DNA of 64,000 nt from JAACFF01 sp963701435 (GCA_963701435.1 CAVPAL010000006.1:496001-560000), one strand, 5' to 3'. Shown: positions 35,730 through 44,661, counted from the first letter of the stretch. Numbers and translations: made by a program. The notes: generated by a model from the sequence alone, not told the origin.

Positions 35730-35787
35730 GCGTCTTTCCTATAATTAAGAAATTTGAATGAGTTGTGTGGGTTAGGGAAGTAGAAAC

Positions 35788-36312
35788 ATGGATATCCAAC
35801 ACCTAGTTGATCGTCTGGAACAAATTTTAAACGAAAGCTTTCGGTTACCAGTGAGTGCATACCTGTTGGTAAATGAAGATCGAATCTTCAGCATCGTTGA
35901 CCAAATGCGCGTGGCCGTGCCGGAGGAAATCAAACGGGCCCACCGCATCGAAGGTGAAAAAGATCGCATTCTGGCGCAGGCGCAAGAGGAAGCAGCGCGT
36001 ATTCGTGAGCTGTCACGCCAGGAGGCTGGCGAATTGGTAAGCCGCGAAGCGATTGTAGATTCAGCTACGCAGCGCGCAGATATGATTCTGGAACATGCGC
36101 GGCGTGAGGCTGATGCGCTGCGCCAGGATGCAGATGTGTACGTTGTGGAGGTTCTTGCCAAGCTGGAGGAAGATTTATTGCGTTCCTTGACAGTTGTGCG
36201 TAATGGTTTGGAAAAGGTTCAACCGGAACCCATAGAACCGCCTCCGGTAGTTTCAGAATCAGAACCGGCCGAAGTGAATTCAAAAACAGGCCAATTGTCG
36301 GCGCCGCGATAA
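35788..36312 (+). CDS. coaD-linked coiled-coil protein of unknown function
   Basis: This 174-residue, highly charged, mostly helical protein has a continuous Glu/Arg/Ala-rich coiled coil from about residue 45 to 135 (EKDRILAQAQEEAARIRELSRQ and similar heptads). It ends in a Pro/Glu-rich flexible tail. The pattern resembles DivIVA/SepIVA-like or ATP-synthase-stalk-like coiled coils often found next to coaD in Actinobacteria and Chloroflexota, where they are thought to act in envelope growth or division. No membrane segment or signal peptide. The function is inferred only from composition and position. Confidence 0.75.
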   Translation: MDIQHLVDRLEQILNESFRLPVSAYLLVNEDRIFSIVDQMRVAVPEEIKRAHRIEGEKDRILAQAQEEAARIRELSRQEAGELVSREAIVDSATQRADMILEHARREADALRQDADVYVVEVLAKLEEDLLRSLTVVRNGLEKVQPEPIEPPPVVSESEPAEVNSKTGQLSAPR

Positions 36313-36346
36313 ATTGAATTTACATGGTTTCTTGCGCTAAAGTGGG

Positions 36347-38515
36347 TCAGCGCTGCGAGAATAAGGGGCCGAGTTTTGTCGCCAGGAGCATATTACCGCT
36401 TACCTTCAGCTTGCCGGACATAAAAGCCATCTCCGGTTTGAGTTCCCCTTTTAGCATCGCTCTGAAATTATCATAGGTCATGGTAAGTTTACAACCGGCG
36501 TCTGGATTTTCGCCCATTTTGGCTCCGCCGGGAGCGTTTTGCAAATCGACCACATACAGCCCGCCTTCCTCACCGGTGATTTCAAACTGATAAATGGCGC
36601 CTACTTCGTCTATCCATTGCGGGTGGGCGGCTATGCGTTGGTCAATTTCGGCAAAAATACCTTGTGATTTGGTTGCGGCGGGGGCAGTTTCGGAAACGGC
36701 CGTTTCCACCTCCGTCTGTGGATGCAATTCCATCACGGCATTGGAAAGCACAACCTCGTCCCGTTCAGCCACTTTGACCTGGAAAAGGATGCGCGTGTCT
36801 GACTCACGCCACATCTCTGTTATGAGCGTTTCGCCGGGGAAAACATGTTTAGTAAAGCGCACCTGAATACTCTTGAAACGCGCCGGATCATTCTCGGCGA
36901 ACTGCTTCAAAACGGCGCGCGCGCCAAACCCAAATGTACACAGGCCGTGTAAGATTGGCTGGTCAAAACCTCCCAAAGCCGCCATAGCCGGGTCAGCGTG
37001 CAGCGGGTTGCCGTCACCTGAGGAGAGCCGGTACAACAAAGCCTGGTTAGGGCTGGTTTTTTCTTCTACCACCGCATCAGGAACGCGTTCGGGCGGCAGA
37101 TTCGTCTGACCTGACGGACCGCGCTCGCCGCCATAATTGCCAATGCCGCGAATGAACACCGAAACGCGGTTAAACGCAATCTCATCGCCGTTCTCGTCGC
37201 TACTCACACAATCAACATAGGCGAGTACGCCAGAGCCTTTGTCGTAAATTTGGGATATTGTGGCCCGGGTTGTGACGGTAGCGGAAATTGGAAGCGGCCG
37301 TTTCAATTCCAGGTATTGTTCACCATGCAGCAGCATCATGGGATTAAACGTCAGACCCGGCACGCTGTGAATCTGGTCAAATACTGTAAAAGGAAACGTC
37401 ACCGCAAAGGTCGGCAGGGCTTGCTGTCCTTCCTGACTGAGTTCATATACAAAACGCAATTCCTTTGGATCGACGGGGTTTTTTGCGGCGCCGATAGAAA
37501 GGGCATAAAGACTCAACTCTTTGGCGCCATACTGCATGTCGCGCGGCTCAAATTCGAAACCCAACACCTGTTCCACATCAATAAATTCGTTGCCCAACCG
37601 GGTTTTCGCGTCAGCAGATTTCAAATTGGCCGTGATGGGATCAAAGGAAGCCATAGCGCTGGTGGGATAATCAGGTTCGTCAAAGTTATTAATGGTTGGC
37701 CACCCATCCGCAATAATTTCCGGCGTCAGCGCTTTGCTTAGAGGGAAAAAGGCGCCTTTACTGCGCTGCCAGCGTAAACGGGAGACCCAGCCGGCGCCGA
37801 CTTCGAACAATTCGCCGTTAACCATGGTGCGCTCATGACACAAATAAACCACCAGAGGCGCGACATATTCCGGCTTAAGCTGTTCCACCAGGTCGGCGGG
37901 CAAAATCGTTTCTGTCATCCGCGATCCGGCCACCGGTGCAATCGCATTGACATGAATATTGCGTTTTTCGCCTTCAATGGCCAGCGTATTGGCCAGACCG
38001 ACTAACGCAAGTTTGGCTGCGCTGTAATTGGCCTGCCCAAAATTGCCATAAATTCCAGCTGCGGAGGAGGTCATGATGACACGGCCGTACCGTTGTTCAC
38101 GCATATGGGGCCAGGCGGCACGGGTCACTTTGTATGCGCCCAGCAGATGCACACGATAAATCAGGTCCCAATCCAGCGCCTCCATTTTGTGAAAGCTGAC
38201 ATCACGCAGAATGCCGGCGTTGTTGATCACAATATCAACCCGTCCAAAATGATCCAGCACAGTTTGCACAATGCGCTCACCATCTTCGACCGAATCATAG
38301 TTGGCGACCGCTTCCCCACCGGCGGCGATAATCTCCGCAACGACCCGGTCGGCGGCGGCGCTGCTAGCGCCTTCACCGTGACGGCCGCCGCCCAAATCGT
38401 TAACAACCACGCGCGCGCCGCGTTCAGCCAGCAGCAGCGCATATGCGCGTCCCAAGCCGCCTCCGGCTCCTGTGACAATCGCAGCGCGTCCGTCAAATCG
38501 TAACTGTTTTGTCAT
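36347..38515 (-). CDS. MFE-2-like multifunctional enzyme: SDR + MaoC hydratase + SCP2
   Basis: The 722 residues carry three activities in the order of the peroxisomal multifunctional enzyme type 2. Residues 1-300 are an SDR (3R)-hydroxyacyl-CoA dehydrogenase: TGAGGGLGRAYALLLAERG, NNAG at about 98-101, and catalytic Ser150/151, Tyr164 and Lys168 (NYSAAKLALVG). About 315-600 is a double-hotdog MaoC-type 2-enoyl-CoA hydratase 2 with the motif SGDGNPLHADPAMAALGGF carrying the catalytic Asp and His. About 615-722 is an SCP2 sterol-carrier domain (CKLTMTYDNFRAMLKGELKPEMAFMSGKLKV). The start has GGAGAAATC before the ATG. The MazG-like gene lies upstream on the same strand. No peroxisomal-type C-terminal signal is expected or clearly present. 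Confidence 0.92.
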   Translation of the reverse strand: MTKQLRFDGRAAIVTGAGGGLGRAYALLLAERGARVVVNDLGGGRHGEGASSAAADRVVAEIIAAGGEAVANYDSVEDGERIVQTVLDHFGRVDIVINNAGILRDVSFHKMEALDWDLIYRVHLLGAYKVTRAAWPHMREQRYGRVIMTSSAAGIYGNFGQANYSAAKLALVGLANTLAIEGEKRNIHVNAIAPVAGSRMTETILPADLVEQLKPEYVAPLVVYLCHERTMVNGELFEVGAGWVSRLRWQRSKGAFFPLSKALTPEIIADGWPTINNFDEPDYPTSAMASFDPITANLKSADAKTRLGNEFIDVEQVLGFEFEPRDMQYGAKELSLYALSIGAAKNPVDPKELRFVYELSQEGQQALPTFAVTFPFTVFDQIHSVPGLTFNPMMLLHGEQYLELKRPLPISATVTTRATISQIYDKGSGVLAYVDCVSSDENGDEIAFNRVSVFIRGIGNYGGERGPSGQTNLPPERVPDAVVEEKTSPNQALLYRLSSGDGNPLHADPAMAALGGFDQPILHGLCTFGFGARAVLKQFAENDPARFKSIQVRFTKHVFPGETLITEMWRESDTRILFQVKVAERDEVVLSNAVMELHPQTEVETAVSETAPAATKSQGIFAEIDQRIAAHPQWIDEVGAIYQFEITGEEGGLYVVDLQNAPGGAKMGENPDAGCKLTMTYDNFRAMLKGELKPEMAFMSGKLKVSGNMLLATKLGPLFSQR

Positions 38516-38534
38516 GATTTCTCCTGATCAACAC

Positions 38535-38879
38535 CTATTTTAATTTTGGATTGTTAGCGTGGCGCGTTTTATCACGCTGTGTCTTTTTGGCCATGTTCTT
38601 TTTGAAAGCAGCCGTCAAGTCGATGCCGGTCTGGTTGGCCAGACAGATGAGCACAAAGAGAACGTCCGCCATTTCATCCCCCAGATCATAGACTTCATCT
38701 GATTTTTTGAAGCTCTGGTCGCCATACAGACGCGCCATGAGCCGCGCCATTTCGCCAACCTCCTCCATGAGAACGGCCGTATTTGTCAATTCCGAAAAGT
38801 AGCGCACGCCAATTGTGTTTACCCACTGATCAACAATTTTTTGGCATTCGCGTAAGGTAGGGTCTGTGTATTTATCCAT
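38535..38879 (-). CDS. MazG-like nucleotide pyrophosphohydrolase
   Basis: This 114-residue all-alpha NTP pyrophosphatase hydrolyses (deoxy)nucleoside triphosphates, possibly as house-cleaning. The metal-binding helix pair is visible as LMEEVGEMARLM (E-E-x-x-E) and DLGDEMADVLFVLICLAN (D-E-x-x-D). The single-domain length fits the MazG-like group also called DUF550/iMazG. It ends in a Lys-rich tail. It lies 19 bp upstream of the multifunctional enzyme gene on the same strand, probably co-transcribed. Confidence 0.88.
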   Translation of the reverse strand: MDKYTDPTLRECQKIVDQWVNTIGVRYFSELTNTAVLMEEVGEMARLMARLYGDQSFKKSDEVYDLGDEMADVLFVLICLANQTGIDLTAAFKKNMAKKTQRDKTRHANNPKLK

Positions 38880-38992
38880 CTCTTGCTGCCTCTAAATTGC
38901 CCAGATTGTATTCAATTCCGGCGAGTTAGGCATCTTAATTGCTACCAAACACCGCGCCCGCGTCGGTCAAACACACGTATCGGCCGACACAA

Positions 38993-39057
38993 GGGCCAGG
39001 CAATCGGGAGACAAGGTCGTCTGTTTTGGGCCAACGCCTTTCCCGATTGCCTGGCCC
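38993..39057. repeat. Perfect 17-bp inverted repeat element
   Basis: Arms GGGCCAGGCAATCGGGA (38993-39009) and their exact complement (39041-39057) enclose a 31-bp loop that itself contains small inverted repeats. No gene. The element abuts the end of the broken alpha/beta hydrolase. It could be a miniature mobile element or an RNA hairpin acting as terminator between converging units. Confidence 0.75.
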
Positions 39058-39572
39058 CTACCTAAAATCCTTGTATTCCATCGCAATTTCATGCAGTCGC
39101 GGATCCTCAAAAAAGTAGCGTTGGATAAATTAAACCGGCAAAATCCTGCGCAAACACCGCGTGATATGCTTCTTGATAGCGCGAACCCGCTTGCAAAGTC
39201 AGCAGCGTTTCACGATAGATCAAATCTAGCGGTGCGGTTGGCTCTTTTTGGGTTATGCACTGCCAAGTATCGGTCAGGAAACGGCCGTTTCTATCCATCA
39301 TCATCGGCTGCAAAATCTTTTTGAGCTGCTCAATTTGCGCTGCGTTTAGCAACGGCGGACCACATAACACAAGTTTTCTGGGCATAAAATGGCATAGAAG
39401 CCGCTTGCTGTGGCGCAAAAGATTGGCCAAAACCGGGCGTGTCGGGCGCAATCAACCAATAATCGTCAGCGAGCAGTTCCATCAAACGCGTGAACATAGC
39501 CGAGGAGCTGGCAGTTTGATGCAGGAACACCAGCGGCGGCCCTGTACGCCATTTTGTCATGCGGATATGCAC
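39058..39572 (-). pseudogene. Degraded alpha/beta hydrolase
   Basis: The N-terminal frame starts at GTG 39572 and reads PPLVFLHQTASSSAMFTRLMELLADDYWLIAPDTPGFGQS, a clear alpha/beta hydrolase opening (oxyanion strand HQT, then DTPGFGQS). The following nucleophile elbow (G-x-S-x-G) and the core are missing. A second frame (about 39451-39107) carries C-terminal material (LVLCGPPLLNAAQIEQL, RYQEAYHAVFAQDFAGLIYPT), and a third shift is needed to reach EDPRLHEIAMEYKDFR before a TAG at 39058. An internal deletion plus at least one frameshift means the gene is dead. Confidence 0.8.
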
Positions 39573-39646
39573 CTGCCCGGCTGTGGTTTTGAGGCAAGTT
39601 TATTGTTGTCCAGCTTCCAGGAAGATCATTTACGAGGAAAACCACA

Positions 39647-40370
39647 ATGACCGATGCTTTAGACTGGCGCGCCAAGTTCGGCGTACTCGCGCCCAGTACC
39701 AATACAATTGTTGAACCGGATTTTTACCGCATGAGCGTTCCCGGCGTAACGTCCCACTTCTCACGCATCTGGATTCGCGATCAAAATTTAGGTTCCAATG
39801 ACGCGATGGAAGCCCTGTTGGTGCAAATTCGAGAAGAGCTGGAATATTCCGTGCAGCGTATCATCACGGCCGAAGTGGATTACATGGTCATGGGCATGAG
39901 CGCCGAAACGTTTTGGGGCGGCATGGCAGGCAACCGCGTATTCATCCGCCAGATCAAAGGTTGGAGCGGGCTGGACGTGGCCACGGGCGCTGCATTTGTT
40001 TGGCGCCAAAAAAATTGGCGTCGTCACCCCTTACCAACTCATTGGGGATGAAAACGTGATCAAATTCTTTAACGAAATTGGCTTTGAAGTTGTGAATTTG
40101 AAGGGGTTGAAATGCCCAACGGCCGTTTCCATTGCCCACGTCACGGAAGATGAACTGCGCCAGGCGCTGCGTGAGGTCGATGGCGACGATGTAGACGCGC
40201 TGGTGCAGGCGGGGACGAATTTGAGCATGGTAGGCCTGGCCGATGAGGCTGAACGCTGGCTCGGCAAACCGGTGATTGCGATTAATGCCGCTACGTGGTG
40301 GATGGCGCTGCGCGAAAATGGCATCGAAGACAAAGTAAACGGCTGCGGACGTTTATTGCGCGAGTTCTGA
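39647..40370 (+). pseudogene. Asp/Glu racemase-fold decarboxylase/isomerase with a +1 shift
   Basis: The N-terminal frame (KFGVLAPSTNTIVEPDFYRMSVPGVTSHFSRIW, VDYMVMGMSAETFWGG, SGLDVATGA) and the downstream frame (GAKKIGVVTPYQLIGDENVIKFF, VQAGTNLSMVGLADEAERWLGKPVIAINAATWWMAL) together form one protein of about 240 residues. It belongs to the maleate isomerase/arylmalonate decarboxylase branch of the Asp/Glu racemase superfamily. The switch occurs at about 39985-40000 and the total span is 3n+1. The first catalytic-cysteine position looks replaced (GMSAETF) and the second is not obvious (QAGTNLS), so activity is doubtful even without the shift. It lies in a zone of broken catabolic genes. Confidence 0.78.
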
Positions 40371-40559
40371 TATTACACCCCAAATCTATATCCGGCATGG
40401 CGTAACAGGCCAGTGGTCTGACCGTCAACCGCTTCCCCCTGGTTTTACAAGCCAGACCTATCTAGATGGCTCAACAAACGCTGCACGAACTGGTTAAAAT
40501 ACCGACGCCGACATCATTGACCGGGACGCTCTGAAAAAATGAGGCGACCAATAAGCGTT
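40371..40559. other. Intergenic stretch with a possible coding remnant
   Basis: One frame from about 40372 is open for about 40 codons (IYIRHGVTGQWSDRQPLP and onward to a TAA) without a start or ribosome-binding site. It could be the leftover of another deleted gene, but I do not recognise it. Otherwise nothing is seen. Confidence 0.3.
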
Positions 40560-42443
40560 TTATCGATCTAACGTCACAACAACCGGAAAATGATCGGATG
40601 CCTGGCTCTCAATAAACTCTGCTTCTAAAGCGGTCGTATCAGGCGTGTGGAAAATCCAGTCAATGCGGTATTCGGGATTGGCGGCATTGGATGTATACCC
40701 AGGGCCTTCACCCGCTTCAGCCCAGGAGTCCACAAAACCGGCGTCCTGCACCATTTCCATTTGGGGCCAGCCGGGGCGCGCATTCATATCGCCTACCAGC
40801 ACGGTATACGGCCGTTCATCCCAATAATCCAAAATCACTTCTAGCTGGGCCATATGTACCGCATTGAGATCGTCCGCCTTGTGCTGCAAATGCGTCGATA
40901 TAAACAACAGCGGCTCCTGCCCATCCACATCAATCGTTGCGCCAACATAACCGCGCCGGATAAGCGTGCCCATTGTGGGCAGCAGGCCTGTATCTATCTG
41001 CGTAATCGGATAGCGGCTCAAGACGGCATTGCCCCACAGGGGATCCTCAATCGTGCTGATAAAAGCCACATAAGGCATATCAAGGCGGCGGCTGAGCCAG
41101 TTTACCAGATCGACGCTGCTGTCCAACAGCATGCCGCGCGATATTTCTTGAAAACCAACCACATCGGCGCCCGATGCTTCAATCACATCGGCCGCTTCTG
41201 CAATCATCTGGCGTCCCGACGTACCAAAACCGGAATGCAAATTGTAGGTCATCACGCGAATTGGATAATCGGAATCGGGCGGGGTTGGGGCGGGCTGTAC
41301 CAGATCAATTATGAACAAAGAAACGGGTACAAGCAGCAGCGCCGCACCCAACGGCAGGGCATAAGTCAGGCGTTTGGTCGGGCGAACGGCCGTTTCCGGC
41401 AGAAACACAATCGCCAGAAGCCCACACAAGCCAATAAACAACGCGATAAAAACAAGAATTTCCTGCTGGCCAAACGGCAGCGGCAGTTCAAGCGAGATAT
41501 AATATAGTAGCGCATCAATCAAAAACAGCAGCATTCCCAACAGCAGCATAAACGCCGGCGGAATCAATTTCGCACGCGGCTCGTTATAACCGACCAGAAG
41601 CGGCAGTACAAAGCCATTGCTCACCGAGGCTATCAGGAAAAACAACGCAAACCAGTCCGGCGCCAGCAGCAGCGCCACGACTGCGCCGACATAAACCAGC
41701 AGCCATAACAGCATTAACCATTTACTGCTCAATCGCTGCACGAGTGTTGCTGCCCACAACGCCCCCAAATTTCCCAACAGAATCAAAAGCAAAGCCAGTT
41801 CAGTCGACCAGCCGGTGAGCGTCGTTACCCAGCCCTGGTTATTGAAAATGAGCCATTGTAGTAACAACCATAGACCAAAGCCGACGAGCGCTAAACTGGG
41901 CCGCCAGGAACGGCCGTTTGCAACCCAGTTTCCGGTAACAACCAGCCATAACGCATAAGCAAACAACAGTAGCAGCAGCCCGATGAACAGCAGCGCCTGC
42001 CAGCCGCCAATCCAGCTCAAATCTAACGTGTAGGTGATGCCCTTCAGGGCCGTATCGGCGCTTAAACCCAGCAAAACGCCATAGACAAACGACATGCGCC
42101 CCAGTGACAACAGCAGCGGCAGCATCCACAAAAAGAACATCGCGCCGGCCATTGCAGCCCATAAATCAATGCCTGGCTCGCGCGAAATTTGCTCAATGAG
42201 ACGCGCTGCAAGCAACCCAATGCCGGCGATAAGCAGCGCCTGCGAAGGCTTGAGCCATTTCAGCAGCAGCAAGACGACAAAACCGAGCAAAAAAGGGCCT
42301 AGCGCATAAGGAATCAATCCCGTCACGCTGATTTTGACGGTGTCACGCAGATACCAGCCAATCGAAGGAAATAAAACCCGCAGCAATTGGCCGCCCAAAA
42401 TGATGGTCAAGGTGGTCAGGTAAAAAGGAGCCTGCTTTTTCAT
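40560..42443 (-). CDS. Membrane-anchored endonuclease/exonuclease/phosphatase family protein
   Basis: This 627-residue protein has an N-terminal half (about 1-375) of roughly ten to twelve membrane helices rich in Leu/Trp, followed by an EEP-fold hydrolase domain (about 390-627). Domain motifs are RVMTYNLHSGFG, GADVVGFQEISRG (metal Glu), GDMNARPGWP (Asp/Asn pair) and the terminal SDHFPVVV (catalytic Asp-His). The EEP domain follows the last helix with a short Pro-rich linker and probably faces outside or the periplasm-like space. Substrates may be phospholipid head groups, nucleic acid or inositol phosphates; none is shown. It is the one intact gene among decayed neighbours. Confidence 0.85.
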   Translation of the reverse strand: MKKQAPFYLTTLTIILGGQLLRVLFPSIGWYLRDTVKISVTGLIPYALGPFLLGFVVLLLLKWLKPSQALLIAGIGLLAARLIEQISREPGIDLWAAMAGAMFFLWMLPLLLSLGRMSFVYGVLLGLSADTALKGITYTLDLSWIGGWQALLFIGLLLLLFAYALWLVVTGNWVANGRSWRPSLALVGFGLWLLLQWLIFNNQGWVTTLTGWSTELALLLILLGNLGALWAATLVQRLSSKWLMLLWLLVYVGAVVALLLAPDWFALFFLIASVSNGFVLPLLVGYNEPRAKLIPPAFMLLLGMLLFLIDALLYYISLELPLPFGQQEILVFIALFIGLCGLLAIVFLPETAVRPTKRLTYALPLGAALLLVPVSLFIIDLVQPAPTPPDSDYPIRVMTYNLHSGFGTSGRQMIAEAADVIEASGADVVGFQEISRGMLLDSSVDLVNWLSRRLDMPYVAFISTIEDPLWGNAVLSRYPITQIDTGLLPTMGTLIRRGYVGATIDVDGQEPLLFISTHLQHKADDLNAVHMAQLEVILDYWDERPYTVLVGDMNARPGWPQMEMVQDAGFVDSWAEAGEGPGYTSNAANPEYRIDWIFHTPDTTALEAEFIESQASDHFPVVVTLDR

Positions 42444-42467
42444 AGTTATTCTCGCTACAATGATACT

Positions 42468-43158
42468 CTAAAATGGCCTTGGTGTGTCCCCTAATTCCAA
42501 TGAAATCCATTTTAACTCAGTCCGCCAGCAGCTCAGCAGCGGATTATTACCGCCCAACTCCATTTGCAAGCGGTGCATATGCGCCGCCGCTGCGCGGGCA
42601 ATGCGCACCCCCGTGGCGGTGGAACCGGTAAAGGCGATTGCGTTTATACCTGGGTTTTCTACCAGCGCCGCGCCCGTTTCGGCGCCGTAGCCGGTAACAA
42701 CGTTAAACGCACCGGGGGGGAATCCGGCAGCGTGCAGGATTCTGGCCAATTCAACCGCCACCAGCGGCGTTTCTTCCGATGGTTTGGCGACGACGGTATT
42801 ACCGGCCGCCAGCGCAAAAACAACCATCTTGATCAACAGCACCAACGGCGCATTAAAGGGGGAAATCACCGCCACAACGCCCATCGGCTCACGGATAACG
42901 ATGGAAAGGCGGTGGGGCTTGTCATTGGGGAAGGTGTCGCCATATAGACGCCGCGCTTCTCCTGCGGCGGCGCGCATCAGGCTGGCCCCGTAGACCACTT
43001 CGTGGCGCGCTTTGCGGATGATTGAGCCGCTTTCATCAATGATCAAATCAACAAAATTAGCTGTATTGGCTTCTATCAGGTCGGCGGATCGCAGCATAAA
43101 CCGTTCGCGATCGGCCGGCGCCAGTCCTGACCAGATTGGAAAAGCGGCGCGCGCGGCG
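42468..43158 (-). pseudogene. Truncated aldehyde dehydrogenase
   Basis: The sequence corresponds to the NAD-binding half of an aldehyde dehydrogenase (AFPIWSGLAPADRERFMLRSADLIEAN, REPMGVVAVISPFNAPLVL, VVAKPSEETPLVAVELARIL, AFTGSTATGVRIARAAA, LQMELGGNNPLL). It breaks off after ELGGNNPLL at about 42535, before the catalytic cysteine, and continues into 20 unrelated codons. At the 5' side the gene is joined at about 43150-43160 to a fragment of a different gene, a flavin monooxygenase, in another frame. Both ends are lost, so no function is possible. Confidence 0.82.
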
Positions 43159-43401
43159 TTCCCAATACACCAGCCGGTTAACCTGCTGCCCCTGCGCCAA
43201 AACGTGTTCGACAACTCCCCATTCTGCAAACATTTCCAATGTCGCAGGATGGAAGGTGCTGGCGCGAATCTCCAGGCTTAACTGCGGTAGCGCCTCAAAA
43301 ATTTCGACTCGAATGCCCTGATGTATCAATGCGGTTGCCAGGGAAAAGCCAACCGGACCAGCCCCAACAATAATGACCGGCATTGCATTTGCCTGATTCA
43401 T
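43150..43401 (-). pseudogene. N-terminal fragment of an FAD-dependent aromatic monooxygenase
   Basis: From ATG 43401 about 80 codons encode VIIVGAGPVGFSLATALIHQGIRVEIFEA, the Rossmann dinucleotide-binding start of the PheA/TfdB/UbiH flavin hydroxylase group, then LEIRASTFHPATLEMFAEWGVVEHVLAQG. At about 43155 the sequence passes into the aldehyde dehydrogenase fragment, in a different frame, at a run of CGCGCGCC. The rest of the monooxygenase, including the second FAD motif, is absent. Confidence 0.8.
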
Positions 43402-43874
43402 ATGACTTCACCTCGACTAATTGCGCAGGTCGCAAATGTTATAACATTGTAACAAAAGAACAAACCGTGACAAATTTGTAAATGGGTTAACATATCGTCA
43501 GATAAGGAGATTATGCGTTTCATATTTGCCATCTTTCTATAATAAATATATAGCTCCCCACTTTAGTCGTTGGCCGTTTTTAATTTAGCGATTAACGGCC
43601 AAGTAGTGCGTAAGCATCCTCTGAGTATGATCTATTTTTGGACGCTTACAATGAACTTTTCGCGGTTTACCTAACTCGTTTGTGGGTCGGTCTGCATTCC
43701 AAAACTCACCCCCACATTGACATCATCAGTATCACTTGTCGGCCAATATTATGTTGGCGATGAGAAACTGAGTATAATTTTTGGATAGATATTGATAAAT
43801 AAGGTCGAGTGTATAACGGCCGTATTCGTTCCCGAATGATCGCAGAGGCGGTTTTAGCGTTATTGGAGATTGAC
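43402..43874. other. Long intergenic region with hairpin-element end and a 9-codon ORF
   Basis: 473 bp. At 43513-43542, preceded by AAGGAG, a 9-codon ORF reads MRFIFAIFL then stop; it may be a leader peptide or the start of a deleted gene. An inverted repeat TTGGCCGTT/AACGGCCAA is at 43570-43602. At 43661-43672 the reverse complement of AGGTAAACCGCG matches the left end of the two-armed hairpin family, without its core. The stem GTAAGC...GCTTAC nearby (about 43609-43650) forms a hairpin. A TATAAT sits at about 43772, upstream of the next gene. Confidence 0.5.
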
Positions 43875-44438
43875 ATGTTTGAGGATTTTTTCTCAGGTAG
43901 TGCTCTCAATATTGTATATGGCGTTGTTGTCCTGATTAGTTTTATCTTTGCCATTATCACCTTAATTGGGGCAGAATTCGGTGACGCGGTTGATATTGAT
44001 ACGGATGTAGACGCCGATACAGGTATGAGTTTCTTGAGCATCAGCCCATTTGCACTGGCCATGTTTGGCGCTGCTTTTGGCGTCACCGGGCTTATTACCA
44101 GTATCTGGTTTGAGATGAGTCCGATTATCAGCCTGCTTTGGGCGACTGCCGCCGGGACGGTGGTAGGGCTGGTTTCTCAGGCGCTCTTTTTCTATGTGTT
44201 CTCGCCCAGCAAATCCAGTCACTACAGTCTGGCGCAGGATGCCGTCGGCCGTAATGCACAGGTAATTGTTACCGTTCCCAACGAAGGTTTGGGCACAATT
44301 GCATATGATAATGTAAGCGGCCGTGTTACGCTTGGCGCCCGCTCTGTCACAGGCAAGTCGATCAAAACAGGCGAAGGCGTCCGTATCGTCGATATTACCG
44401 GGCGTGTGGCTCTGGTTCATCCCATTGAGGAGAAATAA
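43875..44438 (+). CDS. NfeD-like/OB-fold membrane protein
   Basis: This 187-residue membrane protein has three hydrophobic segments (about 9-32, 55-80, 85-110) and a C-terminal OB-like domain (about 125-187: QDAVGRNAQVIVTVPNEGLGTIAYDNVSGRVTLGARSV, GEGVRIVDITGRVALVHP). This is the short NfeD/YqiJ type that accompanies flotillins. The start ATG 43875 has GGAG six bases upstream; a longer GTG start at 43809 is less likely. The flotillin gene follows after 223 bp, and the pair is expected to work together in membrane microdomains. Confidence 0.83.
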   Translation: MFEDFFSGSALNIVYGVVVLISFIFAIITLIGAEFGDAVDIDTDVDADTGMSFLSISPFALAMFGAAFGVTGLITSIWFEMSPIISLLWATAAGTVVGLVSQALFFYVFSPSKSSHYSLAQDAVGRNAQVIVTVPNEGLGTIAYDNVSGRVTLGARSVTGKSIKTGEGVRIVDITGRVALVHPIEEK

Positions 44439-44661
44439 ATCTCTCCTTTCTTTGGCGCACGTTCGGCATCCCTGTCTATACAATCTCTGAAGAGTACTTT
44501 GAACCAGCCTGATTTTAATAAGCAGTAATTAATGGCAAGCATTCGGTGCTAAAGAAAAGCGGCGTTTTGATATTTTCCAATGTAAGGGGATCAACCACAT
44601 CACCTTACATTTCGCCAAATTTCAACAGCAGCCTTTGGTTGTCTGGAGGTCAATAAATTTC

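Noticed and set aside
36347..36360. A peroxisomal-type C-terminal signal on the MFE-2-like enzyme
   Set aside because: The protein ends LFSQR, not an SKL-type tripeptide, and bacterial location makes the idea irrelevant.
40854..41507. A 217-codon plus-strand open frame opposite the EEP protein
   Set aside because: It is antisense to a well-supported membrane/EEP gene, has no ribosome-binding site and an Arg/Gln/His-rich shadow composition.
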